Below, piece by piece: positions 1 through 8,030 of a stretch of DNA of 42,265 bases. Position 1 is the stretch's first letter. Each line of letters starts with the position of its first letter. Source of the stretch: Planctomycetota bacterium. Its GTDB lineage: Bacteria > Planctomycetota > UBA8108 > JACQVS01. A program made the translations under genes and the position numbers. Under the pieces are notes generated by a model. It did no database searches. It was not told the DNA's origin and worked only from the letters and a program-made list of their open reading frames with translations. The stretch is from assembly GCA_028280485.1 (NCBI GenBank), contig JANQLS010000042.1:70772-113036 (forward strand). Reading direction: 5' to 3'.

Positions 1-97
1 CTGAACCACATGAACAGAACAACGATTGAAATCGTTCGTGCTTCCAAGCTCAGGGTCTGGGGGTGAGGTCGGTTAAGACTTATCATCTTCACTTACC

Positions 98-991
98 TCA
101 TCTCCATCCGTAGATGGTGTGACACTGAGTACAGTCGGTGGAGAAGCCGTTGGCTACGTGATTGGGAGCGTTGATGTAGTCGGTTTGGTGGCAATCAAAA
201 CAATCGGTGTTCAAACCGGCGAATCGCCCACCAGCGTGACAGCTGAAGCAATCGACTCCAGCGTGACCTCCCACGAGGGGGAATTGATCATGGCGGAATC
301 CGGGGGTGTTCCAGCCGGATGAGTTATGACAACGCTCGCAGTTGGCCGTCCAACCGTTGATGCTGTGATTGGGGAATGCTTGAAAAGCATCCTGACGGTG
401 ACAGGAATGACAAGCCGTGGGGGCTCCTCGATATTCACCGATGGTCGCTCGTTCATGGCAACTTTCACAGGGCGTGATGGCATGAACTCCCATCAAGGGC
501 ATACGAGTGGTGGCATGTTCTTGAATTAAACCCGTCGGTTCCCAGTGGTCTTGGTTGTGACAACTCTCACAATCCAAACCGAGAGTGCTTTTATGAGGAT
601 CGTAATGACAACCCCCGCAACCTCGTTTGACGTAAGCCGTCACCGGACCTCGATCGTTATGGCAGCGTAAACAAGCCGCTTCTTCATGAGCGCCAACGAG
701 TTCAAATCCCGTTTCGGTATGGTGATCGAAATCTAACTTGTCTTTGAGTTCATTCCACTTGCCTGGGGTGTGACAGACGCTACAGTCACCGGGGAAAGTA
801 TCGTGAGGGACCATGGGGCCCCAACGTTGACTCCAGCCCTGTCGTGGAACCAGAGTCTCGCAGTGAACTAAGATCAGGGTCGAGCTGAATAAAAGGATCA
901 CCGAACACACCTTCGCAAAGAGAGTGCGTTTGTAGTGTTTCCCTTGAAATTCTGGGAAGGCTGGAGAGTGATTACTGTTTGCGGAATTCAT
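98..991 (-). CDS. 10-haem c-type cytochrome (cytochrome c3/c7-like)
   Basis: A 297-residue exported protein with ten CXXCH haem c motifs and no other catalytic motif, so it most likely carries electrons in the periplasm or outside. One hydrophobic segment (residues about 25-43) acts as signal peptide or anchor. Three of the haem sites have the spacing H-x4-C-x2-C-H (for example GAHEEAACLRCH and GGHAGVDCFSCH). That leading His is a likely distal ligand. The same module occurs six times in the 20-haem gene just upstream, so the two genes share ancestry. The start overlaps the upstream stop by 20 bp and has a GGAG six bases before the ATG, which supports this start and translational coupling. 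It is the last gene of the operon reading from 5256. The exact partner is not visible from sequence. Confidence 0.88.
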   Translation of the reverse strand: MNSANSNHSPAFPEFQGKHYKRTLFAKVCSVILLFSSTLILVHCETLVPRQGWSQRWGPMVPHDTFPGDCSVCHTPGKWNELKDKLDFDHHTETGFELVGAHEEAACLRCHNDRGPVTAYVKRGCGGCHYDPHKSTLGLDCESCHNQDHWEPTGLIQEHATTRMPLMGVHAITPCESCHERATIGEYRGAPTACHSCHRQDAFQAFPNHSINGWTANCERCHNSSGWNTPGFRHDQFPLVGGHAGVDCFSCHAGGRFAGLNTDCFDCHQTDYINAPNHVANGFSTDCTQCHTIYGWR

Positions 992-2708
992 GGCAATCTC
1001 CGCATTCTCTTCCGAGAGGCTTGTACTGAATGACCGAGCCTTTCGGAGGGGTTTTCACTTCTAAGTGGCAGCGGGAACACTCGACTTCCCGGTGAGTTCC
1101 CTCTAAAGGGAATCGGGTGTCGGTGTCGTGATTAAAGTTGAGCGCTGCCCATAAATTGAAGGAGTTGTGGCACGTACTACAACTCTTCTCACCTCGGTCT
1201 TTAAATTGCCCTCGATGGACATCCGTGTGACAACCATCACAATTTCGGGGTGTTCCACGGTATCGTCTCAGAGTACGAACTTTTCCATTTTTATTATCGA
1301 CGACTTCGATATGACAAGACTCGCAGGAAGCCATCGCATGGGCGCCCTTCAAGGCGTAACGAGCGATAGCAGTGTGATTGAACTTTCGAATCTCAAATGA
1401 ATGAGCTTTCGCGGTGTGACACGAGTTACAGTCTCCCGATTCGATGACAAACTTAAATTGCTGCCCATGGGGATTTTCATGACACGACTTACACTCGCGA
1501 CTGGTGCCCTTAAATTGACGGATTCCAGTTTTGGAATCTAACAGGTGGCAATTCGTACAGGCGACCGCTTCGTGAGGGCCGCTGAGATCGAAGGTCCTCG
1601 AGTGAGCTTCGTGAGTGAACGTAGTCGGACGGAAGTCTGTTTGGGTATGACAGGTTCTACAAGCATCGTGGCGCCCTTTAAATTGCCCCTGGTGTGCATC
1701 TTGATGGCAGCCCTGACAAGAATCTTGGCTTCGGTTGTAGTCGGGATCGTGAGGATTCTGGTAACGCTTTGAGCTTTCCAATTCTCGTGGATGGCAAGAA
1801 GCGCATTCCACTTGAGTATGAGGATGGCTCAATGAAAATCCCGTCAACGCGTGATTATCTCGACTCATCTGGTCGACTGCACTCGACCACGTGGGTGAGT
1901 TTCCATCGTGGCACTGAGCACAGTTATCGGAGAAGAGAGCTCGGTGCGGGTTCTGGTGACAATCTTGACAGTTCGCTCCCTTGACACGATCGAAGGGGAA
2001 GGGAGCCGGGCGATGGGGAGTGTTGGGCTCGGGAAGATTGTGACAGTGTTTACAGTCGAGCTTCGCGTGGCCTCCCTTGAGCGGGAAGTGCGCATCGTGA
2101 TCGAAGTTCTCAGTGGGGTGGAAACTCTTTTGACCGTGACAGGAGGCACAATCTTGAGAAAATCCTCCCGAGTGAACATCGGAGTGACAGTGTTTACACT
2201 GCTGGGTCATCCCTAAGAAGGTTTTAGCTCTCGGTTTGTTGGGAAAGCCCTCAAGTGTGAATTGCTTTTGTAGCTTCTTCGTGTGACATGCTTCACACGC
2301 TAAATTTTCGTGAGCTTCATTCAAGTGGAATTCGACGTGAGGATGCTTGAAGGCCCGAGAAGTTTGAGCTCCCCAAGCGACTTCATTGATCAAATTGAAC
2401 TCGCGGCTTTGGTGTTCTGAGTGACAAGTCTGACAATCCGACTGACCTTGTCGCTTTAAATAGGCGTGATAACCCGTGTCTGTTAAGTACTGAGACTGAA
2501 TCTCGGTATGACAGCTCAGGCAGTTCTTCTCAAATTTGTTTTGAGGGCCGTGACAAGTCTGACAACCTTCGATCGATTCCATCTCATTGAGATGCGCGTG
2601 AGCTTGGGAGAGCTCGCCCGGCATCGGAGAGTAAAACGTTAAGGCGGCTACGATGGCGAAGATCAAGAGCACGCCGATAATGATGGGGGTCTTAGGGTTA
2701 TAAATCAT
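972..2708 (-). CDS. 20-haem membrane-anchored c-type cytochrome
   Basis: A 578-residue protein with twenty CXXCH motifs. An N-terminal helix (residues about 8-26, IIIGVLLIFAIVAALTF) anchors it to the inner membrane with the haems outside. Modules alternate between H-x4-C-x2-C-H (six times) and CHxxxHxGQF-like sites, a tandem organisation seen in cytochrome c3/c7-type multihaem proteins. The reading frame is open 30 codons further upstream, but the ATG at 2708 has an AGGAGG nine bases before it, whereas the longer version would run into the cytochrome b gene, so the shorter start is chosen. It lies 14 bp after the cytochrome b stop and overlaps the 10-haem gene, so it is clearly co-transcribed. 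Likely role: quinol- or cytochrome b-derived electrons are passed along a long haem wire. The terminal acceptor is unknown. Confidence 0.88.
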   Translation of the reverse strand: MIYNPKTPIIIGVLLIFAIVAALTFYSPMPGELSQAHAHLNEMESIEGCQTCHGPQNKFEKNCLSCHTEIQSQYLTDTGYHAYLKRQGQSDCQTCHSEHQSREFNLINEVAWGAQTSRAFKHPHVEFHLNEAHENLACEACHTKKLQKQFTLEGFPNKPRAKTFLGMTQQCKHCHSDVHSGGFSQDCASCHGQKSFHPTENFDHDAHFPLKGGHAKLDCKHCHNLPEPNTPHRPAPFPFDRVKGANCQDCHQNPHRALFSDNCAQCHDGNSPTWSSAVDQMSRDNHALTGFSLSHPHTQVECASCHPRELESSKRYQNPHDPDYNRSQDSCQGCHQDAHQGQFKGRHDACRTCHTQTDFRPTTFTHEAHSRTFDLSGPHEAVACTNCHLLDSKTGIRQFKGTSRECKSCHENPHGQQFKFVIESGDCNSCHTAKAHSFEIRKFNHTAIARYALKGAHAMASCESCHIEVVDNKNGKVRTLRRYRGTPRNCDGCHTDVHRGQFKDRGEKSCSTCHNSFNLWAALNFNHDTDTRFPLEGTHREVECSRCHLEVKTPPKGSVIQYKPLGRECGDCHEFRKQ

Positions 2709-2722
2709 ATCAGTCGTCCTCC

Positions 2723-3868
2723 TCACCATAACTTTCCGAAGAAGAGGGCGACTACGATGTGGAAGGCGATAGCTGCGAACAGAACCACGGCCATCCACTG
2801 ATGAAAGAAACGCCAGGCATTCATGAGCTTTTTAAGTTCACGGTAGCGATGGAGCCACTGACGTTCTCGGCAGAATTTTTTGGCGACGACCTTTAATCGC
2901 AATCCAGACTCTTTGGCTTGAGCCTTGGGATCGATCGTCGAGCAGATCTTTTCGTAGTCTCGGTGACTCTCTCGATTTCCGAGGACGATTCCCGTCAAGG
3001 CATAGTAGAGCCAAAACCAGTCTTTTAGCTTTGAATGCTTTTGTTCGAGTTTTAAAAGATCTGGAGCGACATAGTGAGCTAAGAGTTCGCCTCGATAGAG
3101 CTTTAATCTTCGTTGAACATCCAAAAGGTCCAGATCTTTCCCTTCGATCGATCGGGGGAGCTGACGCAAGATATAGCGCCCGACAACTCCTGAGATCACG
3201 ACGATCAACATCGAGGATATGGCTAAGAGTCCTAATGCACTCCTCGGAATAAACGAGGCGTGGAAGAGAGCCACTGCGGGACCGAGGAAGCCCGTAAAAA
3301 TGTGAAAGTTCATCCAGGATTGGAGCGATCCCCACTTTCGAGGGGAGAGGATGTGTTTGCGAAGAACGTAGGTCATACTCACGAGCATGATGCCCGTACC
3401 GAGAATTCCGAGTCCTAAACCTAGTTGACTCGAAGGTCGCAAGGCTTCGTGTAAGTAATGGAGGGGACGCTGGTGGATCGCGGTGGTGTAGTAACTCCAA
3501 CCGATCGTCAAGAGCAGAGCTAATCCCGCGAACGCGAAGGCTCCCAAGGCTCGATAGATCCAACGAGTCGTGAGGACGGTTTCGTAAACTTGACTCGTAA
3601 GGTTGAGCTCGTTCTCAATCTCTCCATCGAGTTCACGTTTGAGTTCTAAGGCACGGTTTGAGGGCTGAGAACGTTTCCATTTTCGCTTTCGGAAACCGGG
3701 CTCGAGTCCTGGTGTTGAGCTTGGATCGAGCGAATCTTCGACAAACTCGCCATCCGTGATTTGGCCGAGTTCGATATCGTCAGGCAAAATGACGATAAGG
3801 TTATCATCGTCAGCGAATTTATCTTCAGAATCTGGGTCGTTCTGTTGATAGATCTCCTTCGAAGTCAT
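2723..3868 (-). CDS. Five-helix di-haem b membrane cytochrome (cytochrome b561/ferric-reductase-like)
   Basis: A 381-residue membrane protein. An acidic cytoplasmic N terminus of about 100 residues is followed by helices at about 105-127, 147-168, 187-205, 211-232 and 353-377. Helix 3 carries H189 and H203 and helix 5 carries H356 and H370. Both pairs have 13 residues between them, the classical spacing for two bis-His b haems stacked across a membrane. A basic cytoplasmic loop (about 240-350) lies between helices 4 and 5. A GGAGGA six bases before the ATG fixes the start, which overlaps the stop of the Fe-S/FAD gene by four bases (ATGA). Inferred job: take electrons from the upstream flavin/Fe-S protein on the cytoplasmic side and hand them to the 20-haem cytochrome on the other side. 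Confidence 0.85.
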   Translation of the reverse strand: MTSKEIYQQNDPDSEDKFADDDNLIVILPDDIELGQITDGEFVEDSLDPSSTPGLEPGFRKRKWKRSQPSNRALELKRELDGEIENELNLTSQVYETVLTTRWIYRALGAFAFAGLALLLTIGWSYYTTAIHQRPLHYLHEALRPSSQLGLGLGILGTGIMLVSMTYVLRKHILSPRKWGSLQSWMNFHIFTGFLGPAVALFHASFIPRSALGLLAISSMLIVVISGVVGRYILRQLPRSIEGKDLDLLDVQRRLKLYRGELLAHYVAPDLLKLEQKHSKLKDWFWLYYALTGIVLGNRESHRDYEKICSTIDPKAQAKESGLRLKVVAKKFCRERQWLHRYRELKKLMNAWRFFHQWMAVVLFAAIAFHIVVALFFGKLW

Positions 3869-5256
3869 CGAACTTCCTCCACGAGTGAATCTTGTTCGGA
3901 CGTGGTTTCTTCTTCGAATTCCTCGTGGCTTGAGCCGGATCCCATTTGAATCCCAATTTGGTCTAAGAGGGGATAGGGGGGCTCACCACCTGCACAGACA
4001 AAAACGTAGTTATTTTGAAGGTATTGCTGTCGCTCGACTCCGTCTTCAGTCACATTTAAGAGCACTTGTCGATCTTCGATCTCGAGGACTTCCGATTGGA
4101 ATAAGACTTCGATATGTCCCGTGTCTATGGCGGATTGAAGTTTTTCTTCATTCCGTTTTTTAAGTCTGAAGAACTTATCACGGCGGTAAGAAAGGGTGAC
4201 TCGGTTGTTGTTTTGGCGAGCTAAAGCGAACGCTGCTTCGACGGCTGAATCACCACCGCCGACGATGAGGAGATCTTCATCTTGGTAAGTCGAAGCATCG
4301 ACCAGTTGGTAGAGAACTTTTTCGGCATCCTCACCGGGCACGTTGAGGCGTCGAGGAGTTCCTCGTCGACCTAAAGCCAAAATGGCTCGTTTCGCTTCCA
4401 TACTGCCGGCTGAAGTGTGGCAAGTTAGCGTGGAGTTCTCCGTGTTTTTTTCGATGTTGAGGAGTTTGATTCCAGTGGCCAATTTCAGATTGTAGGTCGA
4501 CTGAACTTCCTCTAAGAACTCGATTAGTTCCTCTTTAAAAAACTCTTCTCTTTGGACTTCACCGTAAAGAGGTAAAGTCATGGGGCCGGTGAGGGTCAGT
4601 TTTCGACGAGGGTACTTTCGAATTGTTCCACCGAGATCTTCTTGATCGATCGTCTTATAAGTTAAGCCTAATTCGAGGCAGCGTAAGCTGGCTGCGAAAC
4701 CTGCTGGTCCCGCTCCCACGATAAAGACATCTACTGAGCCTTCAGCATTTTTTTCATCTTTGAGTTCTTGAGCGATCGCATCGACGACACGGATACCTTG
4801 CTCGATGGCTAAGCGAATTAAGGCGAAGCCACCTAACTCTCCGGCGATGTAAACACCCGGAACTGAAGTTTCTAATGTGGGGGTAAGCTGGGGGAGGTCA
4901 CTTCGACCCGAGGTGTCGCCCAAGCCGATTTCGATCGCCTGAACGGGGCAAACATCCTGACAGATTCCGTGACCGATACAACGCGACCCGTGGATGACTT
5001 TAGCCACCCCGTCGACGAGTCCGAGCACACCATCTTCAGGGCAAGCTTCGATGCAAGTACCACAACCGATACAAGCTTGGATGTCAATTTGGGGATGTTG
5101 GGCGAGAGGTTGGCTCGTACCATCTTCACGAGCCGAAGCGAGTTCAGAGTTTAGCTTCGCTTTCTGAACGCGTTCGATCTTGCTCTGCCAATTGTTGAGG
5201 ATCAACAGAATGACAGCTAAGAGCATAAAGATGCCAAGGACGATCAGCCAATTCAT
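3865..5256 (-). CDS. Membrane-anchored 2[4Fe-4S] ferredoxin / thioredoxin-reductase-like FAD-NAD(P) oxidoreductase
   Basis: A 463-residue protein. Residues 3-21 form a membrane anchor. A ferredoxin domain has cluster site 1 as C62, C65, C68, C72 and site 2 as C93, H96, C99, C103, so His replaces the usual second Cys. Then come a TSVPGVYIAGELGG motif (130-143), an FAD Rossmann fingerprint GAGPAG (181-186), an NAD(P) fingerprint GGGDSA near residue 330, and a FVCAGGEPP strand near 425. In ordinary thioredoxin-reductase-like proteins the VPGVYxAG motif is C-terminal. Here it precedes the FAD domain, a permuted order. Likely activity: NAD(P)H oxidation coupled through FAD and Fe-S to the cytochrome b encoded next (4-bp overlap). 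It is the first gene of the operon. Substrate preference (NADH or NADPH) is not readable. A purine-rich stretch (AGAGATTC) precedes the ATG but gives only a weak ribosome site. Confidence 0.85.
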   Translation of the reverse strand: MNWLIVLGIFMLLAVILLILNNWQSKIERVQKAKLNSELASAREDGTSQPLAQHPQIDIQACIGCGTCIEACPEDGVLGLVDGVAKVIHGSRCIGHGICQDVCPVQAIEIGLGDTSGRSDLPQLTPTLETSVPGVYIAGELGGFALIRLAIEQGIRVVDAIAQELKDEKNAEGSVDVFIVGAGPAGFAASLRCLELGLTYKTIDQEDLGGTIRKYPRRKLTLTGPMTLPLYGEVQREEFFKEELIEFLEEVQSTYNLKLATGIKLLNIEKNTENSTLTCHTSAGSMEAKRAILALGRRGTPRRLNVPGEDAEKVLYQLVDASTYQDEDLLIVGGGDSAVEAAFALARQNNNRVTLSYRRDKFFRLKKRNEEKLQSAIDTGHIEVLFQSEVLEIEDRQVLLNVTEDGVERQQYLQNNYVFVCAGGEPPYPLLDQIGIQMGSGSSHEEFEEETTSEQDSLVEEVR

Positions 5257-5343
5257 GAATCTCTATCGTTCCACACAGAATGTTCGCTCTGCTCATTAGA
5301 GACTTAAAATCCCTTTTGAGCTCTATCCTCTCAAAGACCAGTC

Positions 5344-5368
5344 CGGTAAGACTGCAAGAGTCTTACCG
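5344..5368. other. Perfect 10-bp hairpin upstream of the multihaem operon
   Basis: CGGTAAGACT and AGTCTTACCG pair perfectly around a 5-base loop. No T-run follows on either strand, so it is not a standard intrinsic terminator. It sits 88 bp before the start at 5256 and may be an operator or an RNA structure in the leader. Confidence 0.5.
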
Positions 5369-5414
5369 AGTCCTAAGTCCTTATAAAACGATCCATTCAT
5401 CTCGGGCACTCACC

Positions 5415-5444
5415 CCCATTTCTTCCTGATCAGGTAGAAATGGG
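5415..5444. other. Hairpin between the TPR gene and the multihaem operon
   Basis: CCCATTTCT pairs perfectly with AGAAATGGG, and the inner CCTGATCAGG is itself a palindrome. It lies 83 bp past the TPR gene stop, with no T-run. It may be a processing or termination structure for that gene, or a binding site. Confidence 0.45.
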
Positions 5445-5526
5445 AGGTTCTGATCCCCACACCTAAATTTACGATTCCCTCGATTCAGGCAGAGGATCTT
5501 TCCACAATTGCTGATCTGATTTTTAA

Positions 5527-7668
5527 TCACTTACTTTTTGGCTTCGAAGCTTGATTCAAGCAGGCTGAATGCCTCACCTTCGAATCTCGGAACCCCGGTG
5601 TGCGATTTTCTGCACGTTCAAAGAATGGGGCCGCTTCTTTGTATTTACCTTGTTCTTCTAAATCATGACCCTGTTGGTAATCGACTTCGGATTCCAAGAG
5701 GGGAATTCTTTTATTGACGTCTCGGAAAACCTTAACTCGCTGGGAGATTTGTTGAGCTAGAGCTAAAGCTTGTTTAAATTTCCCTTGGCGTTGAGATTCT
5801 AAAAGCTTTTCGTAAGCTGATTGAATCTCCTTTCCCAGTTCAGAAATGCGTTGGGCTCGACGCTGAGCGTCGGGGTGAGACGAGTAAAGGTGCAAGACTT
5901 CTTCGTACTTAAAAAGAGCTTTGAAGAGATGCTTTTCCCGTTCCAATCGAAGTCCTTCATTGAAGATCTTATGAACTCGTTGCGCGCGTTTTCTTCTCTG
6001 GGCGGCATCTTTAAAAGGAGTGACTAAGGAGAGGCACTCATCGAAGAGGGCCTCAGCTCGGGCGAGCTTTCCTGTCGTTTCGGCCTGGCGGGCTCGATCG
6101 TAGAGATCGGAGGCTGCTTCGGTGGTGGCGTCGATTTTGCGAATACGTTGAGTGATATCACGGTACTCGGGTTGAATTTTTTGACACTCTAAAAAGATCT
6201 TCTTAGATCGTTCGAGATGCCCTTCCTCTTGAAGCCTGCAGGCGAGTTTGTAACGATCCTCAAAATCTGACGACTGAACGAGAGTGTCTCGGGCTTCATC
6301 TAAGCGCCTTTTGACATCCTTGTAGTTGTTAGTGATCGAAAGACACTCTTCGAAGAGGATACGGGCTCGGTCGTGATCGCCCCGGTTTTGGGCTTTAACT
6401 CCTCGATTGTAAAGGAGGGCTGCTCGAGCGAAGGCATCTTCAACTTCTTTCTTCCTCTTGGTGACGTCTCTGAAGTTGGGAATCAATTCGTCACAAATTC
6501 GGAACTGTTCTCGAGCGATGCGAAGGTCGTGCTCTTGCTGAGCTCGACAAGCCGTTTGGTAGGCTCTCCGTGCCGTTCGCAGAGCTACTTCTAACTTTTC
6601 AGCGCGATCTTTGGCATCCCGAAAGTCTGGATGGAAACCGGCGACCTCACGAAAGCCATTGAGTGCTTCTTCAAATTGACCTGCCTTTTCGAGGTTTTGA
6701 GCGTCGATATAAACCTCTTGGGCCAAGTTGTCTTTGACAGTGGTCAAAAGGCTTAGATCCTCTTTCTGAGCTTGGGTGAGTTCAGAAGCATGAGCGAATC
6801 GTTGGTAGGCAGTCTTCCAGTCCCCGGCTTGATAGGCTTTATTCCCTTCGACGATTAAGACTTTAGCGCGGCTTTCCTGCTGAGCTTGTTTGAGCTTTTG
6901 GGCTAAGCCGGGAAGTTTGGGATGGAGCCCGATGGCTTTACGGTAGAGTTGGGTGGCTTGTTTCCAATCTTGAGCCGTGAAGAGAGCATCGGCTTGAGTC
7001 GCTATCTGAGCTCCCAATTGACGACGGGCGTTCGTGAGTTCTCGCTTCGCATTGGGATGATAGGGATTCTTATTATTTGCCGAGGCAAACAAACGAACGG
7101 CGAGTTGGTATTCGTCTCGTTCTAAGGCTTCGAGACCCTTTTGAAATTCTTCTTCAGCCGTCTCTTCCCGATTCTTCTTTTCGTTCTTAGCGGCTTCAAT
7201 CGCTTGGCGAGCCCTCTGGTGTGTCGGGAGGATGGCTAAGGTTTCTTCAAACTCGGCGATAGCGTGAAACGGATTTCCCTGCCCGAGAAGTTTTTGACCC
7301 TCTTGGAAGTGAAGGTTGGCTCGACGGTCGAGGAGTTGTTGAAGTCGCTGAGAAACGCTGGGATCGTTGGGCTTAATCGTTCCCGCTTCTTTGTAGTGAC
7401 GTTCAGCTTGCTGCCAGTTCTTAGATTGGGAAGCTAAGTCACCTCGTTTCAATTCCAACTTGAAACGAGCTTTGTTGATCTTCTGTTCAACGCCGAGAAG
7501 GTTTGGGTCTTTACCCGTAGCGGCGTGATACTCATCGATAGCGAGTTCGAAGTCTCCGCGTAAAAAGTGGGAGTCTCCTTGAATCATGTGGGATTCCGCC
7601 GTCTTACAACCCGTAAGTACGGTGGTAATGATGCCCATTAACAAAAAGCTGCCAGCTAAGAATCTCAT
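5527..7668 (-). CDS. TPR-repeat lipoprotein
   Basis: A 713-residue protein made almost entirely of helical TPR-type repeats. It begins with a lipoprotein signal peptide (MRFLAGSFLLMGIITTVLTGC; lipobox LTGC, lipidated Cys about residue 21), so it is tethered to a membrane facing the periplasm. Repeats of about 60-66 residues recur, for example around YNRGVKAQNRGDHDRARILF, with a conserved alternation of small and aromatic residues (A/G at helix contacts, Y/F near turns). The start at 7668 is chosen because GAGGAG lies five bases before it. The frame is open eight codons further but without a better site. TPR lipoproteins usually scaffold protein complexes. Its place just upstream of the multihaem operon, same strand, suggests but does not prove that it assembles those cytochromes. 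The two are separated by 270 bp with two hairpins. Confidence 0.82.
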   Translation of the reverse strand: MRFLAGSFLLMGIITTVLTGCKTAESHMIQGDSHFLRGDFELAIDEYHAATGKDPNLLGVEQKINKARFKLELKRGDLASQSKNWQQAERHYKEAGTIKPNDPSVSQRLQQLLDRRANLHFQEGQKLLGQGNPFHAIAEFEETLAILPTHQRARQAIEAAKNEKKNREETAEEEFQKGLEALERDEYQLAVRLFASANNKNPYHPNAKRELTNARRQLGAQIATQADALFTAQDWKQATQLYRKAIGLHPKLPGLAQKLKQAQQESRAKVLIVEGNKAYQAGDWKTAYQRFAHASELTQAQKEDLSLLTTVKDNLAQEVYIDAQNLEKAGQFEEALNGFREVAGFHPDFRDAKDRAEKLEVALRTARRAYQTACRAQQEHDLRIAREQFRICDELIPNFRDVTKRKKEVEDAFARAALLYNRGVKAQNRGDHDRARILFEECLSITNNYKDVKRRLDEARDTLVQSSDFEDRYKLACRLQEEGHLERSKKIFLECQKIQPEYRDITQRIRKIDATTEAASDLYDRARQAETTGKLARAEALFDECLSLVTPFKDAAQRRKRAQRVHKIFNEGLRLEREKHLFKALFKYEEVLHLYSSHPDAQRRAQRISELGKEIQSAYEKLLESQRQGKFKQALALAQQISQRVKVFRDVNKRIPLLESEVDYQQGHDLEEQGKYKEAAPFFERAENRTPGFRDSKVRHSACLNQASKPKSK

Positions 7669-8030
7669 CTTCTCTCCTCGGATCCTTCTCAAAAGGTGAA
7701 AGTTTCACAGAAGAAGTATCTAGCAGGAGGAGCAGTTTCGCCGGTATTTCGTCGGGGATTTATTCTTAAAGGTTGTTTTTTTAATGAAGGGTAAAAAATC
7801 GCGCTTTTTTTTGACAACAGATCTATAAAGTCCGACGAACATCCGTAAATTATTCGAGGATTTCCGGTACAATCTTCGGATTGAAAAGAAGTCAATGTTC
7901 ATTCCAAAAAGGGAATTATGGGAGAGTCCAAATTCGTTTTGGCTTCTCGATTGCCCCGGAAGCGATATTTCTATAGAGAAGGAACGAAGAGAACCCTTCC
8001 CCCGTCCGACGAGGAAAACAGGAACCCATC
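7669..8030. promoter_or_regulatory. Divergent intergenic region, promoters not resolved
   Basis: This gap lies between the start of the TPR lipoprotein gene (minus) and the dehydrogenase fusion gene (plus), so it must hold promoters for both. An AT-rich core around 7780-7900 includes TTGACA at 7811 on the plus strand, but no convincing -10 box lies 16-18 bases after it. No convincing gene is seen. Confidence 0.4.

Noticed and set aside
1..66. Open frame on the plus strand reading LNHMNRTTIEIVRASKLRVWG and then stop, possibly the 3' end of a gene
   Set aside because: Only 21 codons with no recognisable feature; cannot be supported from the window.
1694..1984. Plus-strand open frame antisense to the 20-haem gene
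   Set aside because: Shadow of the CXXCH-rich coding strand; no family features and no ribosome site.
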